Part shown: one piece after another, positions 25,477 through 33,073 of the stretch | How the letters are laid out: each line of letters begins with the position of its first letter | Position numbering within the stretch: the stretch's first letter is position 1 | DNA from: JAVVSR01 sp036654095 | GTDB taxonomy: Bacteria; Bacillota; Clostridia; Christensenellales; CAG-917 | Direction: 5' to 3' | Length of the DNA: 39,110 nt | Assembly (NCBI GenBank): GCA_036654095.1 | Contig: JAVVSR010000014.1 | Span: 1 to 39,110 of the forward strand | Made by a program: the position numbers and the translations under genes | Notes under the pieces: generated by a model | Told to the model about the DNA's origin: nothing | Databases searched by the model: none | The model's input: only the letters and a program-made list of their open reading frames with translations

Positions 25477-26637
25477 TTATTCAGATATAGATTTATTAGA
25501 CGACGGTTTTGCTCCTAAAAATTGATACAACACACATTCAAGTTGACTGCTGTAAAGTTTACGCTTTTTATCAGCGCGCATTCCAAATTGCCGTTCAAAA
25601 TCAGGATAACTTGTAAAAGCATAACAACTCCATTCATCAAGGCTTCTAACCATTGCGCCAAAATCACGATACAATGGCAATAAGGTTTTTTCATTTAGTA
25701 ACCTTTCGCCAAACGGTAAATTTGAAATAATAACGCCATGCCCAAATCTGCTTGAAACTTCGCGCATATCCATATTTTGAAAGTGTATATAGTCGCTCAT
25801 ACCAGCTTTTTCCGCGTGTATCATTGCCATTTTAATGCTTTCATTGTCAATATCAAAACCCGAAATACGCAGTTTACGATTAAGAAGTTGCTTATCAAGT
25901 GCCTCTTTACGCACAATATCATAAACTTGTGGCGCATTATCAAACTGCATATAGCTAAAATTTCTAATCAAACCGGGCGCAGTATTTGTGCCAATCAACG
26001 CAGCTTCAATAGGTATAGTTCCGCTTCCGCAAAAACAGTCAATAAGTGGACGGTCGTGTTTCCACACCGACAACTCAATTATCGCGGCCGCTAAAGTTTC
26101 CTTCATTGGAGCAAGCCCCATAATAGGTCGGTATCCTCGCTTATGCAAGCCGTCGCCAGAAGTATCCAACGCCACTAAAACCATATCATCTGTAATGCTT
26201 ATTTCAATATGATAACTTTCTGCAGTTTCAGGCAACATTGATAAACGATACTTATACTTAAGCCTTTCAACAATAGCTTTCTTAGCAATTCGTTGTATGG
26301 CGGATAATGCAAACAATACGCTTTTATTGCTTTTCGCGTCAACCAAAATCCGCGCGTCTTTGGGCAAAATATGCTCCCACTCAATGTCGGATAAACTGTC
26401 AAAAAGCTCATCAAAAGTAACTGCTTTAAACTCTGCTAAATTTATATAAATATGATTTGCCGTGCGCAAAAACATATTGGCGCGCGCCATCTCTAAAAAA
26501 TCGCCTTCAAAACAAATTCGGCCATTTATTGCTGGCCCGGGGACTAAGCCCAAACCCAATATTTCACGCTTTGTAACTGCTTCAATTCCGCCTGCCACGG
26601 TAGCCGATAACCTAAGTTTTCCATCGTATATGCTCAT
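25477..26637 (-). CDS. THUMP-domain class I SAM-dependent RNA methyltransferase
   Basis: Protein of 386 residues. The N-terminal THUMP RNA-binding region (about 45-160) precedes a Rossmann methyltransferase with LIDCFCGSGTIPIEAA (SAM loop) and the catalytic SNLPFGERL, a variant of NPPYGER typical of RlmL N-terminal domains and related Gram-positive N2-guanosine methyltransferases. The target is probably 23S rRNA or tRNA guanine. Start ATG with AGGTG upstream, about 9 nt after the predicted transcription start. Divergent from the kinase-like gene. Confidence 0.92.
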   Translation of the reverse strand: MSIYDGKLRLSATVAGGIEAVTKREILGLGLVPGPAINGRICFEGDFLEMARANMFLRTANHIYINLAEFKAVTFDELFDSLSDIEWEHILPKDARILVDAKSNKSVLFALSAIQRIAKKAIVERLKYKYRLSMLPETAESYHIEISITDDMVLVALDTSGDGLHKRGYRPIMGLAPMKETLAAAIIELSVWKHDRPLIDCFCGSGTIPIEAALIGTNTAPGLIRNFSYMQFDNAPQVYDIVRKEALDKQLLNRKLRISGFDIDNESIKMAMIHAEKAGMSDYIHFQNMDMREVSSRFGHGVIISNLPFGERLLNEKTLLPLYRDFGAMVRSLDEWSCYAFTSYPDFERQFGMRADKKRKLYSSQLECVLYQFLGAKPSSNKSISE

Positions 26638-26652
26638 ATTTCACCTGTACTT

Positions 26653-26681
26653 ATTATATATTAATTCCCTACTTTTGTCAA
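26653..26681 (-). promoter_or_regulatory. Consensus promoter of the methyltransferase gene
   Basis: Minus strand: -35 TTGACA (26681-26676), 17 bp, -10 TATAAT (26658-26653). Confidence 0.85.
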
Positions 26682-26706
26682 TCTTGTTAAGAATTTAAAA
26701 AAAGTG

Positions 26707-26735
26707 TTGAATTTGTATACATTGAGTGTTATAAT
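26707..26735 (+). promoter_or_regulatory. Promoter of the cytidylate-kinase-like gene
   Basis: -35 TTGAAT (26707-26712), 17 bp, -10 TATAAT (26730-26735). It is divergent from the methyltransferase promoter, with 25 bp between the two -35 boxes. Confidence 0.75.
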
Positions 26736-26774
26736 ATATGTATAAGGGGTATGCCCTTGATAAAGGAGGTTATT

Positions 26775-27389
26775 ATGGGAAAAGTTATTATTACAATCGG
26801 TCGTGAGTATGGAAGCGGCGGACGTTTTATTGGCAAGATGGTTGCCGAAAAGCTTAAAATACCTTTTTATGATAAAGAACTTATTGCGCTCGCTGCGCGT
26901 GACGGAAACATTAACGAAAAAGTAATTGAAAATTTGGACGAAACCGCATCTAATCGTTTTTTCTATGCGATGCCTACAAATAGTTTTATGCCCTCCACTG
27001 TTTCGACTAGTTTTGATATGACAATGAATGACAGATTATTTTTGGTGCAGTCAAAGGCCATCAAGCAGATTGCCGATGAAGGCAGCGCGGTTATTGTCGG
27101 ACGTTGCGCAGACTATGTGCTTCGAGGTAATCCCGATGTTATAAATGTGTTTATTCACGCAGATTTGGAACACCGCGTTGAACACGCAATTAAGTACTAT
27201 GGACTTAATCCGTTAATTGCTAAAAAAACAATTCAAAAAACCGATGAAACCCGTATGAAATATTACAATTACTACACAAGTCATAAATGGGGTATCGCAA
27301 ATAACTATACCTTATGTATTGACAGTTCTCTCGGGCTTGAAACAGCTACGGGAATTATCGCATTAGCTGCATTAACCAAACTTAAATAA
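26775..27389 (+). CDS. Cytidylate-kinase-like family protein
   Basis: Protein of 204 residues. P-loop GREYGSGGRFIG at the N-terminus, then FYDKELI and a lid-like region with HRVEHAIKYYGL; this matches the Cytidylate_kin2 family (PF13189), whose substrate is not established. The start is ATG 26775, with a perfect AAAGGAGG 6 nt upstream; an open frame back to 26751 is not used. Followed after one base by a small open frame. Confidence 0.88.
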   Translation: MGKVIITIGREYGSGGRFIGKMVAEKLKIPFYDKELIALAARDGNINEKVIENLDETASNRFFYAMPTNSFMPSTVSTSFDMTMNDRLFLVQSKAIKQIADEGSAVIVGRCADYVLRGNPDVINVFIHADLEHRVEHAIKYYGLNPLIAKKTIQKTDETRMKYYNYYTSHKWGIANNYTLCIDSSLGLETATGIIALAALTKLK

Positions 27390-27390
27390 T

Positions 27391-27573
27391 ATGGATGAAA
27401 AAGAAAAATTGCAAGTTATAAAAAAACTTAAGCGTAGTGAGAACGGCAACACGGCAACGTCTGACGATGACCTTGAAAAAAGTTGTTTGCTTAAAAACAA
27501 AAATCAAGCCTTTAAGGATAATTATAAGGAGTTTTATGATGATGTAAAACTTCACATTAAAGAGGATTGGTGA
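27391..27573 (+). CDS. Small charged hypothetical protein
   Basis: Sixty residues, rich in Lys, Asp and Glu, predicted helical, no membrane segment. The ATG follows the kinase-like stop codon by one base and lacks its own Shine-Dalgarno, so expression would depend on coupling. I do not recognise the family. It could be a chance open frame. Confidence 0.4.
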   Translation: MDEKEKLQVIKKLKRSENGNTATSDDDLEKSCLLKNKNQAFKDNYKEFYDDVKLHIKEDW

Positions 27574-27811
27574 CGAGTAAAAATAGCTTTTATTAATTAA
27601 GTTTCTTGCCCTTACGTTAAAGACACAAAAAATTATCTTCTTGTGTTCCATTATTAGTTTGTCTTTTGTTGTAATTTGTGGCCTAATTTGTATTCACAAG
27701 TTATCGCTTTATTATTGATACTAAATATTTTACCAAGCCTTTTAGTATCCCCCGCTTATCTTTTAAAGCAAATGAAAATAACTTTTTTTAAAATTATATT
27801 GTTTGCGCAAT

Positions 27812-27839
27812 AAAGCCACTCGGAAACCCGAGTGGCTTT
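27812..27839. terminator. Hairpin, likely terminator between convergent genes
   Basis: Perfect 12-bp stem AAAGCCACTCGG / CCGAGTGGCTTT with loop AAAC. The only T tract is within the stem, so termination strength is uncertain. It is the sole recognisable element in 27574-27956; the sequence closely resembles the terminator at 38691 (AAAGCCACT start). Confidence 0.6.
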
Positions 27840-27956
27840 CATAAATCATTTATCGACTGCCCTCTGCTTGACACTGCAAAAAATATTCAACGCATTTATG
27901 CTTTTTAATTAATAACTACATCGCTATTTAACAGAAGCAAGCCTTGCCAAAACTAC

Positions 27957-28556
27957 TTATTTACTTTCACGAGCATTAACTTTCGTAATTACAGGAAGTT
28001 CAATAATACCTATTCCGAATTTACCGCTCGACTGCTTGCCAACTTTTAAAGCCTTTCCTTTTATACCCAGCACTCCAGTAACTAGCGGAACTGCCAAAAA
28101 TATAATTGATACTATGAGCATTACTGTATATACAACATAAACAAAACTGCCATTTCCAAACCAAGCAATAAACCCTTCAACTATCCTATTTATCATCATA
28201 ATTTCGCCAATCGCACCAATCTTTCCACTGTGCGCCGGGAAAATCGCAATAAATACGTAAACCAGTGGCAACGTCAAAACACTTGCGAAAATTGTTATTC
28301 CTAACGTAAGTCCGTTGCGCATTTTTTTATTTTCAATAGTCATTGCAACATTTGAAAAAAGCATGATGCCTACCGACATAGTAAGTATTACAATTATGTA
28401 ACGGCCAAGCATATTGTTAATTTTGTAAAAACCTTTAAAAATAGGCACAAGTTCTGCCGAGGTAAGTAAAAACATAATTCCAAAAATTGTAATCACTACG
28501 GATAGCGCAAGTAAAGAAATTTGTATCTTTTCCTTTTTATTAAGCTGTTTTGCCAT
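27957..28556 (-). CDS. Membrane protein, four predicted segments, unknown function
   Basis: Protein of 199 residues with hydrophobic stretches at about 11-31, 49-70, 83-105 and 135-160, and a soluble tail containing KALKVGKQSSGKFGIG. I do not recognise the family. The ribosome site AAGGAG is strong. The promoter carries a Fur-like palindrome, hinting at metal- or stress-linked control. Monocistronic. Confidence 0.7.
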   Translation of the reverse strand: MAKQLNKKEKIQISLLALSVVITIFGIMFLLTSAELVPIFKGFYKINNMLGRYIIVILTMSVGIMLFSNVAMTIENKKMRNGLTLGITIFASVLTLPLVYVFIAIFPAHSGKIGAIGEIMMINRIVEGFIAWFGNGSFVYVVYTVMLIVSIIFLAVPLVTGVLGIKGKALKVGKQSSGKFGIGIIELPVITKVNARESK

Positions 28557-28572
28557 AATCTCTCCTTAAACA

Positions 28573-28614
28573 TATCATTTGATAATGATAACAATGTTGT
28601 CGCCATTTTGTCAA
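28573..28614 (-). promoter_or_regulatory. Promoter with a palindromic, Fur-box-like operator
   Basis: Minus strand: -35 TTGACA (28614-28609), 17 bp, -10 TTATCA (28591-28586). A palindrome TATCATT-N4-AATGATA (28573-28590) covers the -10. On the plus strand, 28581-28599 matches 14 of 19 positions of the classical Fur box. Confidence 0.55.
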
Positions 28615-28707
28615 CAAAACTAAAGTAAAATATAATTAAAATATAATTTATGTAACAAAAATTAATAGTTTGACAATTTTTTAATTATTGATAATTTCGG
28701 TTTGTAA

Positions 28708-28736
28708 TTGACGGACAAGTAGGATTGTGCTACAAT
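28708..28736 (+). promoter_or_regulatory. Promoter of thyA-folA
   Basis: -35 TTGACG (28708-28713), 17 bp, -10 TACAAT (28731-28736); a leader of about 21 nt with GAGGTG. Confidence 0.75.
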
Positions 28737-28763
28737 TATCTAATAACTTCCGAGGTGCGAAAA

Positions 28764-29594
28764 ATGAGTTTAGCTGACAAAACTTTTATTGAAACAGTTT
28801 CCGATATAATGGAAAACGGCGTTTGGGATACCAATCAAAATGTACGTCCCAAATGGATAGACGGCACACCCGCGCATACGGTTAAGAAGTTTTGCGTAGT
28901 TAATAGATATGATTTACAAAAGGAATTTCCGATAATAACCATACGTAAGACAAACTTTACAAATGCGGTCGACGAGTTGTTGTGGATATGGCAAAAAAAA
29001 TCTAACAATGTTCACGATTTACACAGCAAAATTTGGGACAGTTGGGCTGACGACACTGGCTCAATAGGGAAAGCTTACGGTTATCAACTTGCGCAAAAGC
29101 ATAAGTATCCCGAGGGAGAATTTGACCAAGTTGACAGGGTTTTATATGACCTTAAAAATAACCCGACTAGCCGACGAATTTTAACTAATATCTATAATTT
29201 TTCCGACCTCCACGAAATGCACCTATATCCGTGCGCATACTCAATGACATTCAATGTTTCGGGTAATACTTTAAACGCAATTTTGAATCAGCGTAGTCAA
29301 GATACGCTAACTGCAAATAATTGGAATGTAGTTCAATACGCTGTGCTTGTACACTTATTTGCTCAAGTATCAGGGCTAAAGGCGGGCGAACTTGTACACG
29401 TGATAGCTGACGCGCACATCTATGACAGGCACATTCCTATTGTTAAGGATATTATGCGCAATCAACAGTTTAATGCGCCAAAACTGTGGATTAACCCTGA
29501 AATTAAAAACTTTTATGATTTTACTTTAAATGATATAAAGCTAATTGATTATACGTACAATCCCCTACTAACGAAAATCGAGGTGGCTATTTAA
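28764..29594 (+). CDS. thyA: Thymidylate synthase ThyA
   Basis: Protein of 276 residues. Makes dTMP from dUMP with methylene-tetrahydrofolate. Catalytic Cys157 in LYPCAYSMTF, followed by LNQRSQDTLTANNWNV and HIYDRH. The His usually after the catalytic Cys (PCH) is Ala, as in the ThyA branch of some Gram-positives and their phages. Start ATG 28764 after GAGGTG; an upstream in-frame TTG or ATG-like extension to 28725 overlaps the promoter and is not used. Its stop overlaps the folA start by one base (TAATG), so the pair is coupled. Confidence 0.95.
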   Translation: MSLADKTFIETVSDIMENGVWDTNQNVRPKWIDGTPAHTVKKFCVVNRYDLQKEFPIITIRKTNFTNAVDELLWIWQKKSNNVHDLHSKIWDSWADDTGSIGKAYGYQLAQKHKYPEGEFDQVDRVLYDLKNNPTSRRILTNIYNFSDLHEMHLYPCAYSMTFNVSGNTLNAILNQRSQDTLTANNWNVVQYAVLVHLFAQVSGLKAGELVHVIADAHIYDRHIPIVKDIMRNQQFNAPKLWINPEIKNFYDFTLNDIKLIDYTYNPLLTKIEVAI

Positions 29595-30094
29595 TGAAAA
29601 CTATTGTCGCGGTGGATTCCACTTGGGGCATTGGGAAAAACAATGATTTGTTGTTTTCAATACCTGAAGATATGCAGTTTTTTAAGCAAACGACTTTGGA
29701 TAAAATTATTGTTATGGGAAGCAATACTTTGCTTAGTTTCCCTTCAAGTAAACCTTTAAAACATCGCACAAATATTGTGCTTTGGCCTGGCGAAAAAAAG
29801 CGCGATGATTGCATTATTGTCAACAGCATTAATGAGCTTTCCGAAACTTTACGCGGCTATTCTACCGACGATACTTTTATTGTTGGCGGAGCTATGTTTT
29901 ATAAAACAATGCTTCCATATTGCGATACAGCGTACATTACAAAAGTTCAATCAAATGGACAAGCTACTGTATTTTTTGAAAATCTCGACAAACTACCTAA
30001 TTGGTCATTAATTTCAGAAAGCTCGCCAATTAATAATGGTAATTATACTTTTACATTTTGTACCTATAAAAACAATTCCCCGTTAAAGTTTTAA
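29594..30094 (+). CDS. folA: Dihydrofolate reductase
   Basis: Protein of 166 residues, normal length. Regenerates tetrahydrofolate consumed by ThyA. Motifs: N-terminal VAVDSTWGIGKNNDLLFSIP, the acidic PED (substrate-binding Asp/Glu), FKQTT, IVMGSNT and FIVGGAMFY for NADPH binding. It is translationally coupled to thyA, an established pairing for one-carbon metabolism. Confidence 0.95.
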   Translation: MKTIVAVDSTWGIGKNNDLLFSIPEDMQFFKQTTLDKIIVMGSNTLLSFPSSKPLKHRTNIVLWPGEKKRDDCIIVNSINELSETLRGYSTDDTFIVGGAMFYKTMLPYCDTAYITKVQSNGQATVFFENLDKLPNWSLISESSPINNGNYTFTFCTYKNNSPLKF

Positions 30095-30114
30095 TTAAAT
30101 TATAAATTTACTTA

Positions 30115-30154
30115 AAAATAGCTTTAAAAACTTTTATGTTTTTAAAGCTATTTT
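30115..30154 (+). terminator. Terminator of thyA-folA
   Basis: Perfect 17-bp stem from AAAATAGCTTTAAAAAC (30115-30131) to its complement (30138-30154) with loop TTTTAT and an AT-rich tail. It may serve both directions. Confidence 0.85.
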
Positions 30155-30291
30155 ATATTTATCTTAAATTTAAATAAAAACTGATTTTATTTATCCGCTA
30201 TGATTATTCCGTTTATTTATATAAGTTATAGTTTAATTTAACATTATACTTTCGTCGAACCGCCATATAAATGTAAATATAATTGCTGCAA

Positions 30292-31689
30292 TTACAGCGC
30301 GCGCGCCGCGAGTATGCCCATCGCGGAAGCCATCATAAGCCCTCGCGTCCAACCCGAACTGTCACCCAAAGCAAATAAATTTTTAACACTCGTCATAAAG
30401 TTTTTATCTAAATCAATTTTATTGCTATAAAACTTTATTTCAGGGCTATATAAAAGCGTTTCCTTGCTGGCAAACCCTGGCACTACCTTATCAACTGCTT
30501 TTATAAAATTGATAATATTTAGCATTGGACGATAGGGCATTGCGCTTGTAATATCGCCAGCAACCGCATCAAGCAAAGTAGGACGCACGTTAGATTGCAT
30601 CAATTCCTCTTGCCAACTGCGTTTCCCCTCTAAAATATCTCCAAAACGTTGCACCAAAATTTGGCCATTTCCTAGCATATTTGTAAGCTCGCCAACTTTT
30701 TTTGCATAGTCAATAGGCCTGTCAAATGGAATAGAAAAATGGTGCGATGATAAAATTGCCAAGTTCGTATTTTCTGATTTTCTATCCTTATAACTGTGAC
30801 CATTCACGGTGGCCAAATTGTTGTCATAGTTTTCTTGTGAAACAAACCCGCCCGGATTTTGGCAAAATGTGCGAACTTTATCATTAAATGGCTCAACATA
30901 GCCAATAAGTTTTGATTCGTAAAGCACATTATTAACTTCTTCCATAATTTCGTTTCTGCACTCAACTCGAACACCTATATCGACAACGCCGGCTTTTCTT
31001 TTAATATCATAAGTACGACAAATATTTTCAAGCCAATCGGCGCCTTTTCTACCCGTGGCGACAACAATTCTGTCGGCCAAATATGTAGTTTTAACATTTG
31101 ACGCATTGTCGCACATTACTGCGCCCGTACAAATACCATCTTCAATAATAATATCCAAGCAAGATGTATTAAACTTTATTTCGACACCATTATCAAGCAA
31201 GTATTTTTGTAGCCTTGTATATATTTCGTGCGCTTTTTCAGTGCCAAGATGCCTTATCGGACAATCAACAAGTTTTAGCCCTGCCGAAATTGCTTTTTTA
31301 CGAATTGATTTTACTTTATCGCCAACATTTAAACCTTCAACTTTCTCATCTGCGCCAAATTCCAAATAAATACTATCGGTATACTTAATTGCAGTTTCGG
31401 TTTCGCTTATGCCAATAAGTTCGGGCAAATCACCACCTACTTCATAGCTTAGCGAAAGTTTGCCGTCAGAAAATGCGCCTGCGCCCGAAAAACCTGTTGT
31501 AATATTGCAAAATGGTTTACACTGTACGCACTTGCCGAGTTTAGCCTTAGGACAGGCCCTTGTTTCAATAGGTCGCCCTTGCTCAATCATAACAATGCGA
31601 TTGGCTTTTTTGGTACGAATTAGCTCCAGTGCGGTAAATATCCCACTAGGACCTGCGCCAATAATCAAAACATCAAAATGTTTTTCCAT
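30292..31689 (-). CDS. COG2509-type FAD-dependent dehydrogenase, uncharacterised
   Basis: Protein of 465 residues. The FAD-binding GAGPSGIFTALEL lies at 11-23. A family-specific cysteine block follows (CPKAKLGKCVQCKPFCN, then GFSGAGAFSDGKLSL), along with VATGRKGADW and a C-terminal ALGDSSGWTRGLMMASAMG that completes the FAD site. No experimentally defined function is known to me for this family. Ribosome site AAGGGGA. Its leader carries a purine-riboswitch-like aptamer, which would tie expression to purine supply. Monocistronic and leftward, convergent with folA. Confidence 0.9.
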   Translation of the reverse strand: MEKHFDVLIIGAGPSGIFTALELIRTKKANRIVMIEQGRPIETRACPKAKLGKCVQCKPFCNITTGFSGAGAFSDGKLSLSYEVGGDLPELIGISETETAIKYTDSIYLEFGADEKVEGLNVGDKVKSIRKKAISAGLKLVDCPIRHLGTEKAHEIYTRLQKYLLDNGVEIKFNTSCLDIIIEDGICTGAVMCDNASNVKTTYLADRIVVATGRKGADWLENICRTYDIKRKAGVVDIGVRVECRNEIMEEVNNVLYESKLIGYVEPFNDKVRTFCQNPGGFVSQENYDNNLATVNGHSYKDRKSENTNLAILSSHHFSIPFDRPIDYAKKVGELTNMLGNGQILVQRFGDILEGKRSWQEELMQSNVRPTLLDAVAGDITSAMPYRPMLNIINFIKAVDKVVPGFASKETLLYSPEIKFYSNKIDLDKNFMTSVKNLFALGDSSGWTRGLMMASAMGILAARAL

Positions 31690-31720
31690 AGAATGTCCCC
31701 TTAAAAAAGTATTTTCTTAG

Positions 31721-31787
31721 TCATCGTAGTAAACTAAAAGGTAGTTTGTAGAGACATTCAATCCAAATCATTGAATATATACGACAA
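31721..31787 (-). promoter_or_regulatory. Purine (guanine-class) riboswitch aptamer with short L3
   Basis: Minus strand, 67 nt. P1: TTGTCGTA (31787-31780) with TACGATGA (31728-31721), 8 pairs including G-T. J1/2 TAT. P2: ATTCAAT with ATTGAAT. L2 GATTTGG, seven bases, with the conserved GG. J2/3 GTCTCTAC, an exact match to the purine core. P3: AAACTA with TAGTTT. L3 CCTTT, keeping the kissing CC but only five bases instead of seven. J3/1 AC, with C at the specificity position, predicting guanine or hypoxanthine. Between the aptamer and the ATG lies a T run (TACTTTTTT) and the AAGGGG site; a weak stem between TTTTAGT and ACTAAGAA would compete with P3 and P1. The remainder of 31690-32070 is AT-rich with nothing else recognised. 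Confidence 0.8.
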
Positions 31788-31795
31788 CCTTTGAA

Positions 31796-31824
31796 ACATT
31801 ACCACACTTTTGTAATTCTGTCAA
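31796..31824 (-). promoter_or_regulatory. Promoter of the riboswitch-FAD gene transcript
   Basis: Minus strand: -35 TTGACA (31824-31819), 17 bp, -10 TAATGT (31801-31796). The start is predicted near 31789, two bases before the aptamer, as expected for a riboswitch leader. Confidence 0.6.
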
Positions 31825-32070
31825 GACAATTTTTTATTACTATGCTGACTTTTATTTTAATGTAGCGGTTTAATATTAATGAATTCAAATTTTCAATAAC
31901 ACTACATCAAAAAAAATACTTAATTTATTTAAAAAATAATTTACAACATTTTTTTTATACATTATATTTTTGTAAGATAAACGCAATTTACCGCGCAACA
32001 TTGATACAACATTATTAAATAATATTTAGCTTAATTAGTATAACTTTATACCTCTAATTAGCAAAGTTTT

Positions 32071-32976
32071 TTACTTAATATCAAACCTATTAATTGCGCC
32101 AAATTTAGTAACCGAAAATGAGGCAACTTTATTTGAATATTCAAAATAGGAAGTTAAAACATCAATATCAAGTCGATTAACATCGGATTTATCAAGTTTA
32201 GCAAGAAGCGCACCCAGAAATGCATCGCCAGCTCCAGTAGAGTCCACCACCGTAACGGGAGTCGTTGAAACGATTTTTTTAACACCATTATACATAAACA
32301 TACTTCCGCGTTTGCCCAATGTTAAAGCAAAAAGTTTTCCACTAAAGCCTACCTTTTCAATACCACTTGACACGTCTTCCATTCCAGTATACATTGTCAA
32401 CTCATCTTCGGAAAACTTAAGTATGTCAGCGTGTTCAACAAACCATTTGTTTTTTAAGATAGCGTCATCAACGCTTTCAAACAAATCAAATCTAAGGTTA
32501 ATATCAAAACTAAACAATATGTTTCTCTTTTTTAATTCGCGCACTAGTTTTTTTGCAAATATCCGACCGACTTCCTCGCTCAACATCAACGAACCTAAAT
32601 GGACGATTTTTAAATTAGGAAAACTATCTAGCGAAAAATCATTCATACTTAAATTGTAGTCGGCGGTATCGTGTCGATTAAATGAAAACTCCCTTTCGCC
32701 ATTTTCGTCAAGCGTAACAAATGCCAAAGTTGTATTTCGCGTTAAGTCCCTAGTTATAATTGGATAATCAAGACCAATTTTATCAACAAAATTTACAAGA
32801 TAATTGCCAATCGTATCGCGTCCGACGCGGCCATAAAAACCAACTTCTGCCTCGGCAAATTTAGCGTTACAGGCAACGTTGAACGGAGCTCCGCCCGCGC
32901 GAACATCAAGCGACAACTTATCGCCCTCTTTGCGACCAATTAGGTCAGCTAAAATTTCGCCAATACATAAAATCAT
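32071..32976 (-). CDS. PfkB-family fructokinase-like carbohydrate kinase
   Basis: Protein of 301 residues. N-terminal GEILADLIG and AGGAPFNVACNAKF, and the C-terminal PfkB signature VVDSTGAGDAFLGALL with catalytic Asp in GAGD. The sequence is closest in feel to fructokinases (fructose to fructose-6-phosphate). Next to manA this would feed fructose or mannose carbon into glycolysis. Start ATG after GAGG; divergent from manA with touching promoters. Confidence 0.88.
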   Translation of the reverse strand: MILCIGEILADLIGRKEGDKLSLDVRAGGAPFNVACNAKFAEAEVGFYGRVGRDTIGNYLVNFVDKIGLDYPIITRDLTRNTTLAFVTLDENGEREFSFNRHDTADYNLSMNDFSLDSFPNLKIVHLGSLMLSEEVGRIFAKKLVRELKKRNILFSFDINLRFDLFESVDDAILKNKWFVEHADILKFSEDELTMYTGMEDVSSGIEKVGFSGKLFALTLGKRGSMFMYNGVKKIVSTTPVTVVDSTGAGDAFLGALLAKLDKSDVNRLDIDVLTSYFEYSNKVASFSVTKFGAINRFDIK

Positions 32977-32994
32977 ACAAACCTCACGTATTTA

Positions 32995-33023
32995 ATGTTA
33001 AAGCCATTTCCCTTATTTGTCAA
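32995..33023 (-). promoter_or_regulatory. Fructokinase promoter
   Basis: Minus strand: -35 TTGACA (33023-33018), 17 bp, -10 TAACAT (33000-32995). Its -35 lies 3 bp from that of manA. Confidence 0.6.
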
Positions 33024-33026
33024 GCA

Positions 33027-33055
33027 TTGACTTTACATATAATTTCTATTATAAT
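33027..33055 (+). promoter_or_regulatory. manA promoter
   Basis: -35 TTGACT (33027-33032), 17 bp, -10 TATAAT (33050-33055); leader of about 12 nt. Together with the divergent fructokinase -35 it forms the near-palindrome TGTCAAGCATTGACT (33018-33032). Confidence 0.75.
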
Positions 33056-33073
33056 TATCATATTGAGGTGCAA

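Noticed and set aside
27812..27839. tRNA-like stem
   Set aside because: A single 12-bp hairpin with a four-base loop and no other arms; terminator-like instead.
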